Shown: positions 18,562 to 27,845 of the stretch, piece after piece
Position numbering within the stretch: the stretch's first letter is position 1
Layout of the letters: each line of letters begins with the position of its first letter
Origin: DAITAZ01 sp036824045
GTDB lineage: Bacteria > Pseudomonadota > Gammaproteobacteria > Burkholderiales > Rhodocyclaceae
Length of the DNA stretch: 64,000 nt
NCBI GenBank assembly: GCA_036824045.1
Contig: DAITAZ010000012.1
Span: 23,786 to 87,785, forward strand
Direction: 5' to 3'
Translations under genes and position numbers: made by a program
The notes under the pieces: generated by a model
Told to the model about the DNA's origin: nothing
Seen by the model: only the letters and a program-made list of their open reading frames with translations
Database searches by the model: none

Positions 18562-20055
18562 GTGGAATTTAGCATAAAGTCCCTGGCGCCGGAGCAGTAC
18601 GCCGGCAGCTGTTTGGTAGTCGGCGTGTTCGCCGGCAGCGAGTTTACCCCGACCGCCGCTTTGGTGGATTCCCTGTCCGGGGGCCTGCTAGCCGAAGTCG
18701 TGAAACGGGGCGACCTGGATGACAAGGCCGGGGATACCCTGCTGCTGCAGAAGGTGCCCGGCACCCTGTGCGAACGGGTGTTGATGGTGAGCCTGGGCAA
18801 ACGCGAGGATTTCGCTGACAAGCCCTTCCGTAGCGCCATTGCCAGCGCGGTGCGGAGCATCAAGGGCACAGGGGCCAAAGACGCCCTGCTGGCTCTGGAC
18901 GGCGCCCTCCCGAAGGACCGGGACGTCCGCTGGGCCGCCCGTCAGGCGGTAATGACCAGCGGTGACGTGTGCTACCGCTACGACCACACACTCTCCTCCA
19001 AGGACGAAAAACCCGGGAGCCTTGCATCCATCAGCCTTCTGGTGACCACCAACGATGCGGCTGCGGCGCAAGCTGGCTGCCAGGAAGGACAAGCCGTTGC
19101 CGAAGGCGTCGCCCTCGCCAAGGAACTGGGCAACCTGCCGGGTAACCTGTGTACGCCCACCTACCTCGCGGAGCAGGCCCGGAAACTGGGTGTCGCCCTC
19201 GATATCAAGGTTGAGGTGCTCGAACGCGCCGATGTGGAACAACTGGGCATGGGCGCCTTCGTGGCCGTTGCCAAAGGCTCCCACGAACCCTGCAAGTTCA
19301 TCGTGATGGACTATCAGTCGCCGGCAGCTAGCGGCAAACCCATCGTGCTCGTGGGTAAAGGCATCACTTTTGATTCCGGTGGCATTTCCCTCAAACCTGG
19401 CGCCGACATGGACGAAATGAAGTTCGACATGTGCGGTGCCGCCAGCGTGCTGGGCACCTTCGAGGCCGTGGCCAGGATGAAGCTGCCGGTGCGACTGGTT
19501 GGCTTGATCCCGGCCACCGAAAACATGCCAGGCGGCGGCGCCAACAAGCCCGGCGACGTGCTCACCTCGATGTCCGGACAGACCATCGAAGTGCTCAACA
19601 CGGACGCGGAAGGTCGTCTGATCCTGTGCGATGCCCTCACCTACGCCGAACGCTTCGACCCCGATTGCGTGGTGGATATCGCCACGCTGACCGGCGCCTG
19701 TGTGGTGGCCCTGGGCTCTCATCCGACCGGCCTGCTGGCCAACGACGACGCCCTGGCCCAGGAGTTGCTGGCCCGTGGGCAGGAATCCGGCGACCGCTGC
19801 TGGCAGTTGCCTTTATGGGACGACTATCAGGACCAGCTCAAGAGCAACTTTGCCGACATGGCCAACATCGGCGGACGGGAAGCCGGTGCCATCACGGCAG
19901 CCTGCTTCCTGTCCCGCTTCACCAAGAAATACAAGTGGGCACACCTGGACATCGCCGGTCCGGCCTGGAACTCCTCGGGGGACAAGAAAGGCTCAACGGG
20001 CCGGCCCGTTCCCTTGCTGACCCATTTCATCATGGGGCGCTGCGAGCAGGCCTGA
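18562..20055 (+). CDS. pepA: Leucyl aminopeptidase (M17)
   Basis: PepA is a cytosolic two-metal exopeptidase that removes N-terminal residues. It has 497 residues starting at GTG behind GGGAGAA (18552-18558). The M17 signature NTDAEGRL and metal-binding segment VGKGITFDSGGISLKP are intact. In gammaproteobacteria PepA also binds DNA as a repressor; nothing here shows whether that applies. holC follows five bases after its stop, as in many proteobacteria. Confidence 0.96.
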   Translation: MEFSIKSLAPEQYAGSCLVVGVFAGSEFTPTAALVDSLSGGLLAEVVKRGDLDDKAGDTLLLQKVPGTLCERVLMVSLGKREDFADKPFRSAIASAVRSIKGTGAKDALLALDGALPKDRDVRWAARQAVMTSGDVCYRYDHTLSSKDEKPGSLASISLLVTTNDAAAAQAGCQEGQAVAEGVALAKELGNLPGNLCTPTYLAEQARKLGVALDIKVEVLERADVEQLGMGAFVAVAKGSHEPCKFIVMDYQSPAASGKPIVLVGKGITFDSGGISLKPGADMDEMKFDMCGAASVLGTFEAVARMKLPVRLVGLIPATENMPGGGANKPGDVLTSMSGQTIEVLNTDAEGRLILCDALTYAERFDPDCVVDIATLTGACVVALGSHPTGLLANDDALAQELLARGQESGDRCWQLPLWDDYQDQLKSNFADMANIGGREAGAITAACFLSRFTKKYKWAHLDIAGPAWNSSGDKKGSTGRPVPLLTHFIMGRCEQA

Positions 20056-20059
20056 CGGT

Positions 20060-20497
20060 TTGACCGAGATTCAATTCTTCCACAACGTGCGTGACAAGCT
20101 GACGGCAGCCTGTGAGCTTGTCGCGCAGTACTACGCGGGCGGGCGCCGCGTGCTGGTGCTCGCCACCGAACGGTCCCAGGCGGCCCGCCTGGATCAGATG
20201 TTGTGGAGCTTCAACCAGCTTGCGTTCGTGCCCCATTGCGCCCATGACTCTCCTCTCGCTGCCGAAACGCCCGTGCTGATCGGCCCCCATCTCGAGGTAC
20301 CCGGGCACGACGACGTGCTTGTCAGCCTCTCCTCCGAAGTCCCTGCGGGCTTCGCCCGCTTCCGGGCGCTGGTGGAGATCGTGGGCCTGGACGACGCTGA
20401 CCGTATCCCGGCGCGCCAGCGCTGGAAGCACTACAAGGATCGGGGCTACCCCCTGACCGCCCAAGACTATCTAGCCCGGGCAGGATCGCGCCCATGA
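20060..20497 (+). CDS. holC: DNA polymerase III chi subunit
   Basis: The chi subunit of the clamp-loader complex links the polymerase to single-strand binding protein. It has 145 residues from a TTG start (MTEIQFFHNV). RRVLVLATERSQAARLDQMLWSF, FVPHC and the C-terminal RWKHYKDRGYPL segment match the family. It is five bases behind pepA and its stop overlaps the next gene as ATGA. Confidence 0.92.
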   Translation: MTEIQFFHNVRDKLTAACELVAQYYAGGRRVLVLATERSQAARLDQMLWSFNQLAFVPHCAHDSPLAAETPVLIGPHLEVPGHDDVLVSLSSEVPAGFARFRALVEIVGLDDADRIPARQRWKHYKDRGYPLTAQDYLARAGSRP

Positions 20498-21342
20498 ATG
20501 GCGAAAACCCCCTCATCGACAAAGCCGACGCCCTCATGCGTCGCCGCCGCACTTTCGTTGCCAGTACCCGGGAAGACGACCCCGCCGCTGACGACCTGCC
20601 GGTACTGACCGACATCGTCCTGGATGACGAGCCGGAGTTTTCGGGCGAAGTGTCCATTGACGCACTGAGCAGCACTGAAGTCCGTTCCGAGCCTTTTCTT
20701 GCGGATCAGGGCGCTCTGGCGCCAACCGAACCGCCCCCGGCCGCCCCGGAACCGCTTCCGCTCGCCCAAACGCCGGAACCCGAGACACCGCTCGACACCC
20801 CCGCAGTTCCCGAGGCACCGCCGCTTGAGGAAGTGGAACAACTGCTGGCGGAGCGGCTGGCTGCCGCCTTGCCTGAAGCCGTGGAAGCACGGGTGGCGGA
20901 AGAACTCCCCCGGCGGGTTGAAGCGCGCCTGCGGGAAGAACTCCCCGCCCATGTGCAGTACTGCGTGGATGAAATCCTGCCGCAGCAGGTGGAAGATCGC
21001 TTCGCCGAGCTCCTTCCCGGCAGGGTGGAGGCAGGCATCGCAGCGGCACTGCCGGACCAACTGGAACGGGCGCTGGCCGAGGCGCTCCCCGCCCGGCTGG
21101 CCGAGGCCAGATCCGAAGTCGAGGCTGCCGCCCAGGCCACCGTTCAGTCCTGGCTCGACGAAGCCTTGCCGGAACTGGTGCAGCAGGAGCTGGATCTCGC
21201 CCGGGACCGCATCCTGCATCAGGCGGCGCCCCTGCTCCAGTCCGCCCTCCTCCGCTGCTTCCGGCCGCCGACCGCGATAAGTGAGGACGACGCCGCGGTG
21301 GACACCGCTTCGCCCACCGCCCCGGACGCCCCTTTCGCCTGA
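20494..21342 (+). CDS. Acidic protein with 12-residue repeats between holC and valS
   Basis: I do not recognise a characterised family for this 282-residue protein. The N-terminal part has a basic stretch (LMRRRRTF, 14-22), then an acidic and Pro-rich linker (75-112). Residues 125-208 are seven uninterrupted 12-residue units of the form (A/E/I/L)LPxxVExRxAE, encoded at 20866-21117; a 15-residue variant and a further unit (ALPELVQQELDL) follow. The repeats would form an amphipathic helix broken by proline every 12 residues. There is no signal peptide and no membrane segment. The start overlaps holC as ATGA, so it is translated with the replication gene. Confidence 0.8.
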   Translation: MNGENPLIDKADALMRRRRTFVASTREDDPAADDLPVLTDIVLDDEPEFSGEVSIDALSSTEVRSEPFLADQGALAPTEPPPAAPEPLPLAQTPEPETPLDTPAVPEAPPLEEVEQLLAERLAAALPEAVEARVAEELPRRVEARLREELPAHVQYCVDEILPQQVEDRFAELLPGRVEAGIAAALPDQLERALAEALPARLAEARSEVEAAAQATVQSWLDEALPELVQQELDLARDRILHQAAPLLQSALLRCFRPPTAISEDDAAVDTASPTAPDAPFA

Positions 21343-21418
21343 CCCGCCCCCTTTCCGGGTGCGCGGGGCACCGGCCCCCATCCTGTATACTGATTGTTTT
21401 TTCTGCGATTTTTGCTCC

Positions 21419-24250
21419 ATGGAACTCGCCAAGAGCTTTGAACCGGCCGACATCGAAGCCCGGTGGTACCCGACTTGGGAAGCGGCAGGCCATTTCGCCG
21501 CCGGTCTGGACTCGAACAAGTCCGACGCTTTCTGCATCCTCCTGCCGCCGCCCAATGTGACGGGCACCCTGCATATGGGGCATGGCTTCAACCAGACCAT
21601 CATGGACGCGCTGACCCGCTACCACCGCATGCGCGGCGCCAATACCCTGTGGCAACCGGGCACGGACCATGCGGGCATCGCCACCCAGATCGTCGTCGAG
21701 CGGCAACTGGACGCCCAGGGCGTCTCCCGCCACGACCTGGGCCGGGAAAAGTTCCTGGAGAAGGTGTGGGAGTGGAAGGAGTACTCCGGCGGCACCATCA
21801 CCCGCCAGATGCGCCGTTTGGGGACCAGCCCGGACTGGAGCCGCGAGCGCTTCACCATGGACGCGGGCCTGTCGAAGATCGTCACCGAAACCTTCGTCCG
21901 CCTCTATAACGAAGGCCTGATCTACCGGGGCAAGCGCCTGGTCAACTGGGACCCGAAGCTGCACACCGCGGTCTCCGACCTGGAAGTGGTGAGCGAGGAG
22001 GAAGACGGCTTCCTCTGGCACATCCGCTATCCGCTGGCGGACGGCAGCAGCAGTCTGGTGGTGGCCACCACCCGGCCGGAAACCATGCTGGGCGACACCG
22101 CGGTGATGGTCCATCCGGAAGACGAGCGTTACAAAAACCTGATCGGCAAGACCGTCAAGCTGCCGCTGACCGACCGGGAGATCCCCATCATCGCCGATGA
22201 GTACGTGGACCGGGAATTCGGCACCGGCTGCGTCAAGGTCACCCCCGCCCACGATTTCAACGACTACGCGGTGGGCCAGCGCCACGGCCTGGCCATGATC
22301 TCGATCCTGACCCTGGACGCCAAGGTCAATGACCACGCGCCGGAAAAGTACCGGGGCCTGGATCGCTTCGACGCCCGGACCGCCGTGGTCGCCGACCTGG
22401 AGGCCCTGGGCCTGCTGGTCAAGACCGACAAGCACAAGCTCAAGGTGCCCCGCGGCGACCGCACCGGCGTGGTCATCGAACCCATGCTCACCGACCAGTG
22501 GTTCGTGGCCATGTCCAAGCCTGGGGCCGACGGCAAGTCCATCACCGCCAAAGCCCTGGAGTGCGTCGCCTCCGGAGAGATCAAGTTCTATCCGGAAAAC
22601 TGGATCAACACCTACAACCAGTGGCTCAACAACATCCAGGACTGGTGCATCTCCCGCCAACTCTGGTGGGGCCACCAGATCCCCGCCTGGTACGGCATCG
22701 ACGGGGAGTGCTTCGTCGCCCACGATGAAGCGGAAGCCCGCGCCCTGGCGGACAAGGCCGGCTACCCCGGCCCGCTGACCCGAGACCCGGACGTGCTGGA
22801 TACGTGGTATTCCTCCGCCCTGTGGCCCTTCTCCACCCTGGACTGGACGCCCGAGTGGCCCGCCAAGTCCAACCCCGCGCTGGACCTGTACCTGCCCTCC
22901 TCGGTGCTGGTCACGGGCTTTGACATCATCTTCTTCTGGGTCGCCCGGATGGTGATGATGACCCGGCACATCACCGGCAAGATCCCCTTCAAGCACGTCT
23001 ACGTGCACGGCCTGATCCGCGACGCGGAAGGCCAGAAGATGAGCAAGTCCAAGGGCAACGTGCTGGACCCCATCGATCTCATCGACGGCATCGGCATCGA
23101 CGCGCTGGTCGCCAAGCGCACCACCGGCCTGATGAATCCTAAGCAGGCTGCCAGCATCGAGAAGAAGACGCGCAAGGAGTTCCCCGAGGGCATCCCCGCC
23201 TTCGGCACCGACGCCCTGCGCTTCACCTTCGCCAGCCTGGCCAGCCCGGGGCGGGACATCAAGTTCGACATGCATCGCTGCGAGGGCTACCGCAACTTCT
23301 GCAACAAGCTGTGGAACGCCACCCGCTTCGTGCTGATGAACACCGAGGGCAAGGACTGCGGCCTCGCCCCCCACGGCTCTGACGCCTGCACCGGCAGCTA
23401 TCTGGATTTCTCCCAGGCGGATCGCTGGATCGTCAGCCGCTTGCAGCGCACCGAGGCGGCTGTCGCCCAGCACTTCGAGGACTACCGCTTCGACCTGCTG
23501 GCACGGGAGATCTACGAATTCATCTGGGACGAGTACTGCGACTGGTATCTGGAACTGGCCAAGGTGCAGATCCAGCGCGGCTCGGAGGCCCAGCAGCGGG
23601 CCACCCGCCGCACCCTGGTGCGGGTGCTGGAAACGGTGCTGCGCCTGGCCCATCCCCTGGTGCCCTTCATCACCGAGGAACTGTGGCAGAAGGTGGCCCC
23701 GGTGGCAGGCCGCGCCAGCGGCGACGGCAGCGCATCCGTCATGCTTCAGGCCTACCCCCGGAGCGAGCCGGCCCGCATCGACACCCGGGCGGAAGCCTGG
23801 GTCGCCACGCTGAAGGAGATGGTCAACGCCTGCCGCAGCCTGCGGGGCGAGATGAACATTTCCCCCGCGCAGAAGGTGCCGCTGGTGGCCGCCGGCGACA
23901 GCGCCGCCATCACCGCCTACGCCCCCTATCTGGCGGCCCTGGCCAAGCTCACCGAAGTCAGCGCGGCGGGCGCCGAGTTGCCCCCCAGCCCGGCGCCGGT
24001 GCAGGTGGTGGAAGAATTCCGCCTCATGCTGCAGATCGAGATCGACGTGGCCGCGGAGCGGGAGCGCTTGACCAAGGAAATCACCCGCCTCGAAGGCGAG
24101 GTCGCCAAAGCCGAGGCCAAGCTGGGCAACGCCAGCTTCGTGGAGCGCGCGCCGGCCAAGGTGGTGGAGCAGGAAAAGGAAAGGCTGGCGAGCTTCAGTG
24201 CCACGCTGAACAAGCTGCGCGAGCAGTTGCAACGCCTGCCTGCCGCCTGA
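21419..24250 (+). CDS. valS: Valyl-tRNA synthetase
   Basis: This class I synthetase charges tRNA(Val). It has 943 residues (E. coli 951). The HIGH-type motif is in PPPNVTGTLHMGHGF and the KMSKS motif in EGQKMSKSKGN. The editing domain and a C-terminal coiled coil (IEIDVAAERERLTKEITRLEGEVAKAEAKLG) are present. ATG 21419 gives the normal N-terminus MELAKSFEPADIEARWY. A TATACT hexamer at 21386-21391 could be a -10 box, but no good -35 is visible. Confidence 0.97.
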   Translation: MELAKSFEPADIEARWYPTWEAAGHFAAGLDSNKSDAFCILLPPPNVTGTLHMGHGFNQTIMDALTRYHRMRGANTLWQPGTDHAGIATQIVVERQLDAQGVSRHDLGREKFLEKVWEWKEYSGGTITRQMRRLGTSPDWSRERFTMDAGLSKIVTETFVRLYNEGLIYRGKRLVNWDPKLHTAVSDLEVVSEEEDGFLWHIRYPLADGSSSLVVATTRPETMLGDTAVMVHPEDERYKNLIGKTVKLPLTDREIPIIADEYVDREFGTGCVKVTPAHDFNDYAVGQRHGLAMISILTLDAKVNDHAPEKYRGLDRFDARTAVVADLEALGLLVKTDKHKLKVPRGDRTGVVIEPMLTDQWFVAMSKPGADGKSITAKALECVASGEIKFYPENWINTYNQWLNNIQDWCISRQLWWGHQIPAWYGIDGECFVAHDEAEARALADKAGYPGPLTRDPDVLDTWYSSALWPFSTLDWTPEWPAKSNPALDLYLPSSVLVTGFDIIFFWVARMVMMTRHITGKIPFKHVYVHGLIRDAEGQKMSKSKGNVLDPIDLIDGIGIDALVAKRTTGLMNPKQAASIEKKTRKEFPEGIPAFGTDALRFTFASLASPGRDIKFDMHRCEGYRNFCNKLWNATRFVLMNTEGKDCGLAPHGSDACTGSYLDFSQADRWIVSRLQRTEAAVAQHFEDYRFDLLAREIYEFIWDEYCDWYLELAKVQIQRGSEAQQRATRRTLVRVLETVLRLAHPLVPFITEELWQKVAPVAGRASGDGSASVMLQAYPRSEPARIDTRAEAWVATLKEMVNACRSLRGEMNISPAQKVPLVAAGDSAAITAYAPYLAALAKLTEVSAAGAELPPSPAPVQVVEEFRLMLQIEIDVAAERERLTKEITRLEGEVAKAEAKLGNASFVERAPAKVVEQEKERLASFSATLNKLREQLQRLPAA

Positions 24251-24270
24251 TCAGCCGCGTGTCCTGATGA

Positions 24271-24306
24271 AAAGCCCGCTCCAGGAACCGGAGCGGGCTT
24301 TTTTTG
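24271..24306. terminator. Bidirectional terminator between valS and the phasin gene
   Basis: Arms AAAGCCCGCTCC (24271-24282) and GGAGCGGGCTTT (24290-24301) enclose a seven-base loop. A T-run follows on the plus strand, and four Ts follow on the minus strand. It can serve both convergent genes. Confidence 0.9.
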
Positions 24307-24319
24307 TTGCTTGCGCGCC

Positions 24320-24892
24320 TTAGGCGCCGGCTTGCTGTTCCGGCGCGGGGGTTTCCACCGCCGGAGCCTCCGCTGCGGGGGTGTCCGCCTGGGGTGCGGC
24401 GCCCAGATTGGCTTTGGCCAGTTCCGCCATCTGCCGCATGGCCGCGTTCATGGCATCGTAGGCATGGTTGGCGGACGCCAGGGCGCTTTTGACCACGCCC
24501 ACCGCCACGTCAGAGCCCACCGGGCCAGACTCCGCCACTTTGGCCAGCGCCGCGTCCAAACCCTGTTTCACTTCCGCCAACTGGGATTCGGCGACTTTGG
24601 CCAGTTGTTCCTGCGCCTGGGTGGCGATCTCGTACAGGCTGCGGGAGTAGGCTACAGCCTGCTCCACCCGGGGCTCGGCCAGGGATGCCTGCAGCTGCGC
24701 CAGATCAGATACCTGCTTGGCCTCCATCACCGCTTTCGCGTTGCTCGCCGTGGAATCCAGGGAATTACGGGCAGAGTTCAGGTTGAGCGCCGTCAGTTGC
24801 TCAACGCTCGCGAGGGCGGTATTGGCCAGATTCAGCAGCACATCCACGTTGGCTTTGGCGGCGGCGGCAAGTTGTTCCGGTGTGGCAATCAT
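24320..24892 (-). CDS. Phasin family protein
   Basis: Phasins coat polyhydroxyalkanoate granules and limit their size. The 190-residue product is almost wholly helical and Ala/Gln-rich (EQLAAAAKANVDVLLNLANTALASVEQLTALNLNSAR), with a Pro/Ala/Glu-rich tail (160-190). It matches the betaproteobacterial phasin pattern. The ribosome site GGAGACA precedes the start. No PHA synthase gene is in the window. Confidence 0.88.
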   Translation of the reverse strand: MIATPEQLAAAAKANVDVLLNLANTALASVEQLTALNLNSARNSLDSTASNAKAVMEAKQVSDLAQLQASLAEPRVEQAVAYSRSLYEIATQAQEQLAKVAESQLAEVKQGLDAALAKVAESGPVGSDVAVGVVKSALASANHAYDAMNAAMRQMAELAKANLGAAPQADTPAAEAPAVETPAPEQQAGA

Positions 24893-25026
24893 CAGTTGTC
24901 TCCAGGGACGGTGAGGGAACGCACATCCTAGGCGGTCCAGATGGAAGGATTGTTAAAGATCGCAGCAGGCCCACTTGCCGGCATGCGCGGCAAAACCCCG
25001 TGGTTAAGCCGTTCTACGCCTTCGGG

Positions 25027-25046
25027 ACGTTGTTCGGACACAACGT
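25027..25046. promoter_or_regulatory. Inverted repeat in the phasin/YVTN intergenic region
   Basis: Perfect seven-base arms ACGTTGT (25027-25033) and ACAACGT (25040-25046) are separated by six bases, a spacing typical of dimeric regulator sites. It lies about 95 bases upstream of the YVTN gene and 135 bases upstream of the phasin gene. No regulator is assigned. Confidence 0.35.
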
Positions 25047-25141
25047 TCCACAAGTGTTTCTGCCCTCACACGAACCTGATCAAGCTTTGGTGCCACGCTT
25101 GCCCGCTAGAATGTCGCCCAGTTTCGTGCAGGAATCCCGTC

Positions 25142-26095
25142 ATGACCCTACGTGCATTGATCTGCGCCGCATGCCTTGCGGCCGCTCCGCTGGCCTCCGC
25201 GGAAATCGCCATCGTCCTCAACTCCGCCGACGAAACGGTCAGCCTCGTCGACACCTCGACCTACAAGGAAATCAAGCGTGTGCGCGTGGGCAAGGAACCC
25301 CATCACCTGATGCCCACCCCCGATGACAAGCAGTTGCTGGTCGCCAACGCGGTGTCCAACGACATGGCCGTGCTCGATCCGATCACCGGCGAACTCACCG
25401 GCCGGGTCCCGAACATCTCCGACCCCTATCAGCTCGCCTTCTCCCCGGACGGCAAGTGGTTCCTCTCCATCTCCAATCGGCTGGACCGGGTGGATGTGTA
25501 CCAGGCCAACGGGTACAAGCTGGTCAAGCGCTTTCCCACCGGCAAAGTGCCCAGCCATGTGATCTTCGACGCCAAATCCCAGTTCGCTTTCGTCACCATC
25601 CAGGAGAGCAACGAGGTGACTGCAATCGACCTGGCCAAGATGGAAATCGCCTGGACCGTGCCGGTCGGCAAGCAACCGGCGGGCATCTGGCGGACGCCGG
25701 ACGACAAATACCTGCTGGTCGGCATCACCGGTGAGGATTACGTGGAGGTGATTGACTGGCGGACCCGGCAAACGGTGAAGAAGATCAAGACCGGCCTGGG
25801 TGCCCACAACTTCCTGCCCAAGGGCGATGGTCGCCACGTCTTCCTCTCCAACCGCATGGGCAACACCATATCCATCATCGACCAGCAGACCCTGGCCGTG
25901 GTGGACACCCTCCAGGCTCCGGGCGGGCCTGACGACATGGAAATCACCAAGGACGGCACCCAGTTGTGGTACACCGGCCGATTCTCGCGCAAGGTCTGGG
26001 TGATCGACCTCACCACCAAGAAAGTCGCCCAGAGCATTGCGGTGGGACGCTCGCCCCACGGGGTCTACTTCCACACCCACGGGGCCCGGCAATAG
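25142..26095 (+). CDS. Exported YVTN beta-propeller repeat protein
   Basis: This 317-residue protein has a signal peptide (cleavage near residue 20, LASA-EIAI) followed by seven or so beta-propeller blades. The repeats carry the pattern LLVANAVSNDMAVLDPITGELTGRV and FAFVTIQESNEVTAIDLAKMEIAWTVPVGKQPAGI, typical of YVTN/40-residue repeats. It is probably periplasmic and may bind ligands or partner proteins; no heme motif is present. A TAGAAT hexamer at 25107-25112 may be a -10 box. It starts a three-gene unit with the deacetylase and hydroxylase genes. Confidence 0.85.
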   Translation: MTLRALICAACLAAAPLASAEIAIVLNSADETVSLVDTSTYKEIKRVRVGKEPHHLMPTPDDKQLLVANAVSNDMAVLDPITGELTGRVPNISDPYQLAFSPDGKWFLSISNRLDRVDVYQANGYKLVKRFPTGKVPSHVIFDAKSQFAFVTIQESNEVTAIDLAKMEIAWTVPVGKQPAGIWRTPDDKYLLVGITGEDYVEVIDWRTRQTVKKIKTGLGAHNFLPKGDGRHVFLSNRMGNTISIIDQQTLAVVDTLQAPGGPDDMEITKDGTQLWYTGRFSRKVWVIDLTTKKVAQSIAVGRSPHGVYFHTHGARQ

Positions 26096-26097
26096 GC

Positions 26098-26859
26098 ATG
26101 CGCCCGGGCTTGGGGTGGGGCTGCGCCCTGCTGGGGGCGCTGATGCTCGCGGGGGCGGCCCAGGCAGCACCGTGCGCTGGCACGTTGTACCTGACGCTGG
26201 ACACGGGCAGCATGTCTCAGGCGGAGAACATCGCCCGCATCCTGAACAAGCATCAGGTGAAAGCCACCTTCTTCCTCGCCAACGAAAAGACGGTGAACGG
26301 GGACTCCAGCCTCGATGACGGCTGGGCGCCCTACTGGCGCGCCCGGGTGGCCGAAGGGCATGCCTTTGGCAGCCACACCTTCGACCACGTGTACTTCCGC
26401 AAGGGCGACGAGGGAAGCGTCAGCCTCGGCATTCCGTCCCAGGGGCCTGAGACGGGCCGCCGCATCCGCTACGACGAAACCCGCTTCTGCACGGAGCTGA
26501 ACCGGGTGCGCGAGCGCTTTGCTCGCCTCACCGGGCGCCAGCTCGACCCGCTGTGGCGTGCGCCGGGCGGCTACACCACCCCCAACACCCTGCGCTGGGC
26601 CAGCCGCTGCGGCTACCGGCACATCCACTGGGCGCCCGCCGGTTTTCTGGGGGACGAACTGCCCTCGGAGCGCTATCCGAACGAAACCCTGCTCGCCCGG
26701 GCCCTGAGCCACATTCGCGACGGTGACATCCTGATGATGCATCTGGGCATCTGGTCGCGCAAAGATCCCTTCGCGCCGATGCTGGACCCGCTCATTGCCG
26801 GCCTGAAGGAGAAGGGCTACTGTTTCGCCCTGCTCCCGGACACCCGGCCCGCCCCCTGA
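26098..26859 (+). CDS. Exported polysaccharide deacetylase-like protein
   Basis: This 253-residue protein has a signal peptide (cleavage near residue 23) and a NodB-type fold. In motif 1 the usual TFDDG is TLDTGS: the general-base Asp (D35) is kept but the metal-ligand Asp is Thr (T36). Motif 2 is intact as SHTFDH (H93, H97), and motif 3 appears as LWRAPGGYTTPN. The change may be typical of this subfamily, as I recall relatives with FDTG. Substrates could be peptidoglycan or exopolysaccharide. It begins three bases after the YVTN stop. Confidence 0.83.
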   Translation: MRPGLGWGCALLGALMLAGAAQAAPCAGTLYLTLDTGSMSQAENIARILNKHQVKATFFLANEKTVNGDSSLDDGWAPYWRARVAEGHAFGSHTFDHVYFRKGDEGSVSLGIPSQGPETGRRIRYDETRFCTELNRVRERFARLTGRQLDPLWRAPGGYTTPNTLRWASRCGYRHIHWAPAGFLGDELPSERYPNETLLARALSHIRDGDILMMHLGIWSRKDPFAPMLDPLIAGLKEKGYCFALLPDTRPAP

Positions 26860-26885
26860 TCAACCCTGCCCGCCCGAGAGATCCG

Positions 26886-27845
26886 ATGGACTGGTTCACC
26901 GAGCACTTTGCCGCCCTGCATCAATGGTTGTTCGAAGCCCTGGTTCAGCCGGCCATGTTCAGCCTTGGCCTCATGTCGTACGCCGAACTGGCGTTCGAAG
27001 GCATCGAATGGCTGCTCTGGGGCTGTCTGGAAATTGCCGTACTCTACCTGTTGCTGCGCCCCCTCGAAGCCCTGCGCCCGGTGGAACGCTGGACTGACCG
27101 CTCGGCGGTACGAACCGATGTGCTCTACACCCTGCTCGCCCGGTTAGGGCTCTTGCCCCTGCTGTTCTTTGCCCTGCTCTCGCCGCTGGAGAACGAAGTC
27201 CAGAGCTGGTTGCGCATGCATGACGTCATTCCGCCGAATCTGGAGGACTGGTTTCCGGTGCTCAACGCCCACCCGCTGCTATCCACCGTGGCCTACGTGG
27301 CCATCATCGACTTTTCGGAGTATTGGCGGCACCGGCTCTCCCACAAGTTCGACTGGTGGTGGGCCTTGCACAGCCTGCATCACAGCCAGCAACAGCTCAC
27401 CTTCTGGTCGGATGACCGCAACCATCTGCTCGACGATCTGATCGCCGGATTCTGGTCCGCCGGGGTGGCCTTGCTCATTGGCATCCCGCCGGGGCAATTC
27501 ATCCTCATCGTCATTGCCACGCGCATGGTCGAGAGCCTCTCCCACGCCAACATCCGGCTCAGCTTCGGCGCATGGGGTGAGCGCCTGCTGGTCAGCCCCC
27601 GTTTTCACCGGATTCACCACGCCATTGGCACCGGACACGAGGGCACTTATCAGGGGTGCAATTTCTCCATCCTGTTCCCGCTGTGGGACATGCTGTTCGG
27701 CACCGCCAACTTCGACCGCGCCTTCCCCGCCACCGGCATCAGCGACCAGCTTGAGGGCCGGGACTACGGCCGGGGGTTCATCGCCCAGCAGGTGTTGGGC
27801 GTGAAGCGACTGCTGCTCAGCCTGATGCCCCAAACCAACCGCTAG
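26886..27845 (+). CDS. Fatty acid hydroxylase / sterol desaturase family protein
   Basis: This di-iron membrane oxygenase family member has 319 residues and about four to five membrane segments. The histidine clusters are HRLSH (149-153), HSLHH (162-166), H220 and HRIHH (241-245). Such enzymes hydroxylate lipids, including hopanoid-like or ornithine lipid chains, but the substrate cannot be told from sequence. It lies 26 bases downstream of the deacetylase gene. Its stop overlaps that of the convergent permease gene. Confidence 0.88.
   Translation: MDWFTEHFAALHQWLFEALVQPAMFSLGLMSYAELAFEGIEWLLWGCLEIAVLYLLLRPLEALRPVERWTDRSAVRTDVLYTLLARLGLLPLLFFALLSPLENEVQSWLRMHDVIPPNLEDWFPVLNAHPLLSTVAYVAIIDFSEYWRHRLSHKFDWWWALHSLHHSQQQLTFWSDDRNHLLDDLIAGFWSAGVALLIGIPPGQFILIVIATRMVESLSHANIRLSFGAWGERLLVSPRFHRIHHAIGTGHEGTYQGCNFSILFPLWDMLFGTANFDRAFPATGISDQLEGRDYGRGFIAQQVLGVKRLLLSLMPQTNR

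Noticed and set aside
20534..24232. Very long open frame on the complement of valS
   Set aside because: It is the antisense of a conserved gene in GC-rich DNA; its product is low complexity and matches no family I know.
26098..26859. Deacetylase called inactive because of TLDTG in motif 1
   Set aside because: The HxxxH pair and general-base Asp remain, and I recall relatives with FDTG, so loss of activity cannot be claimed.
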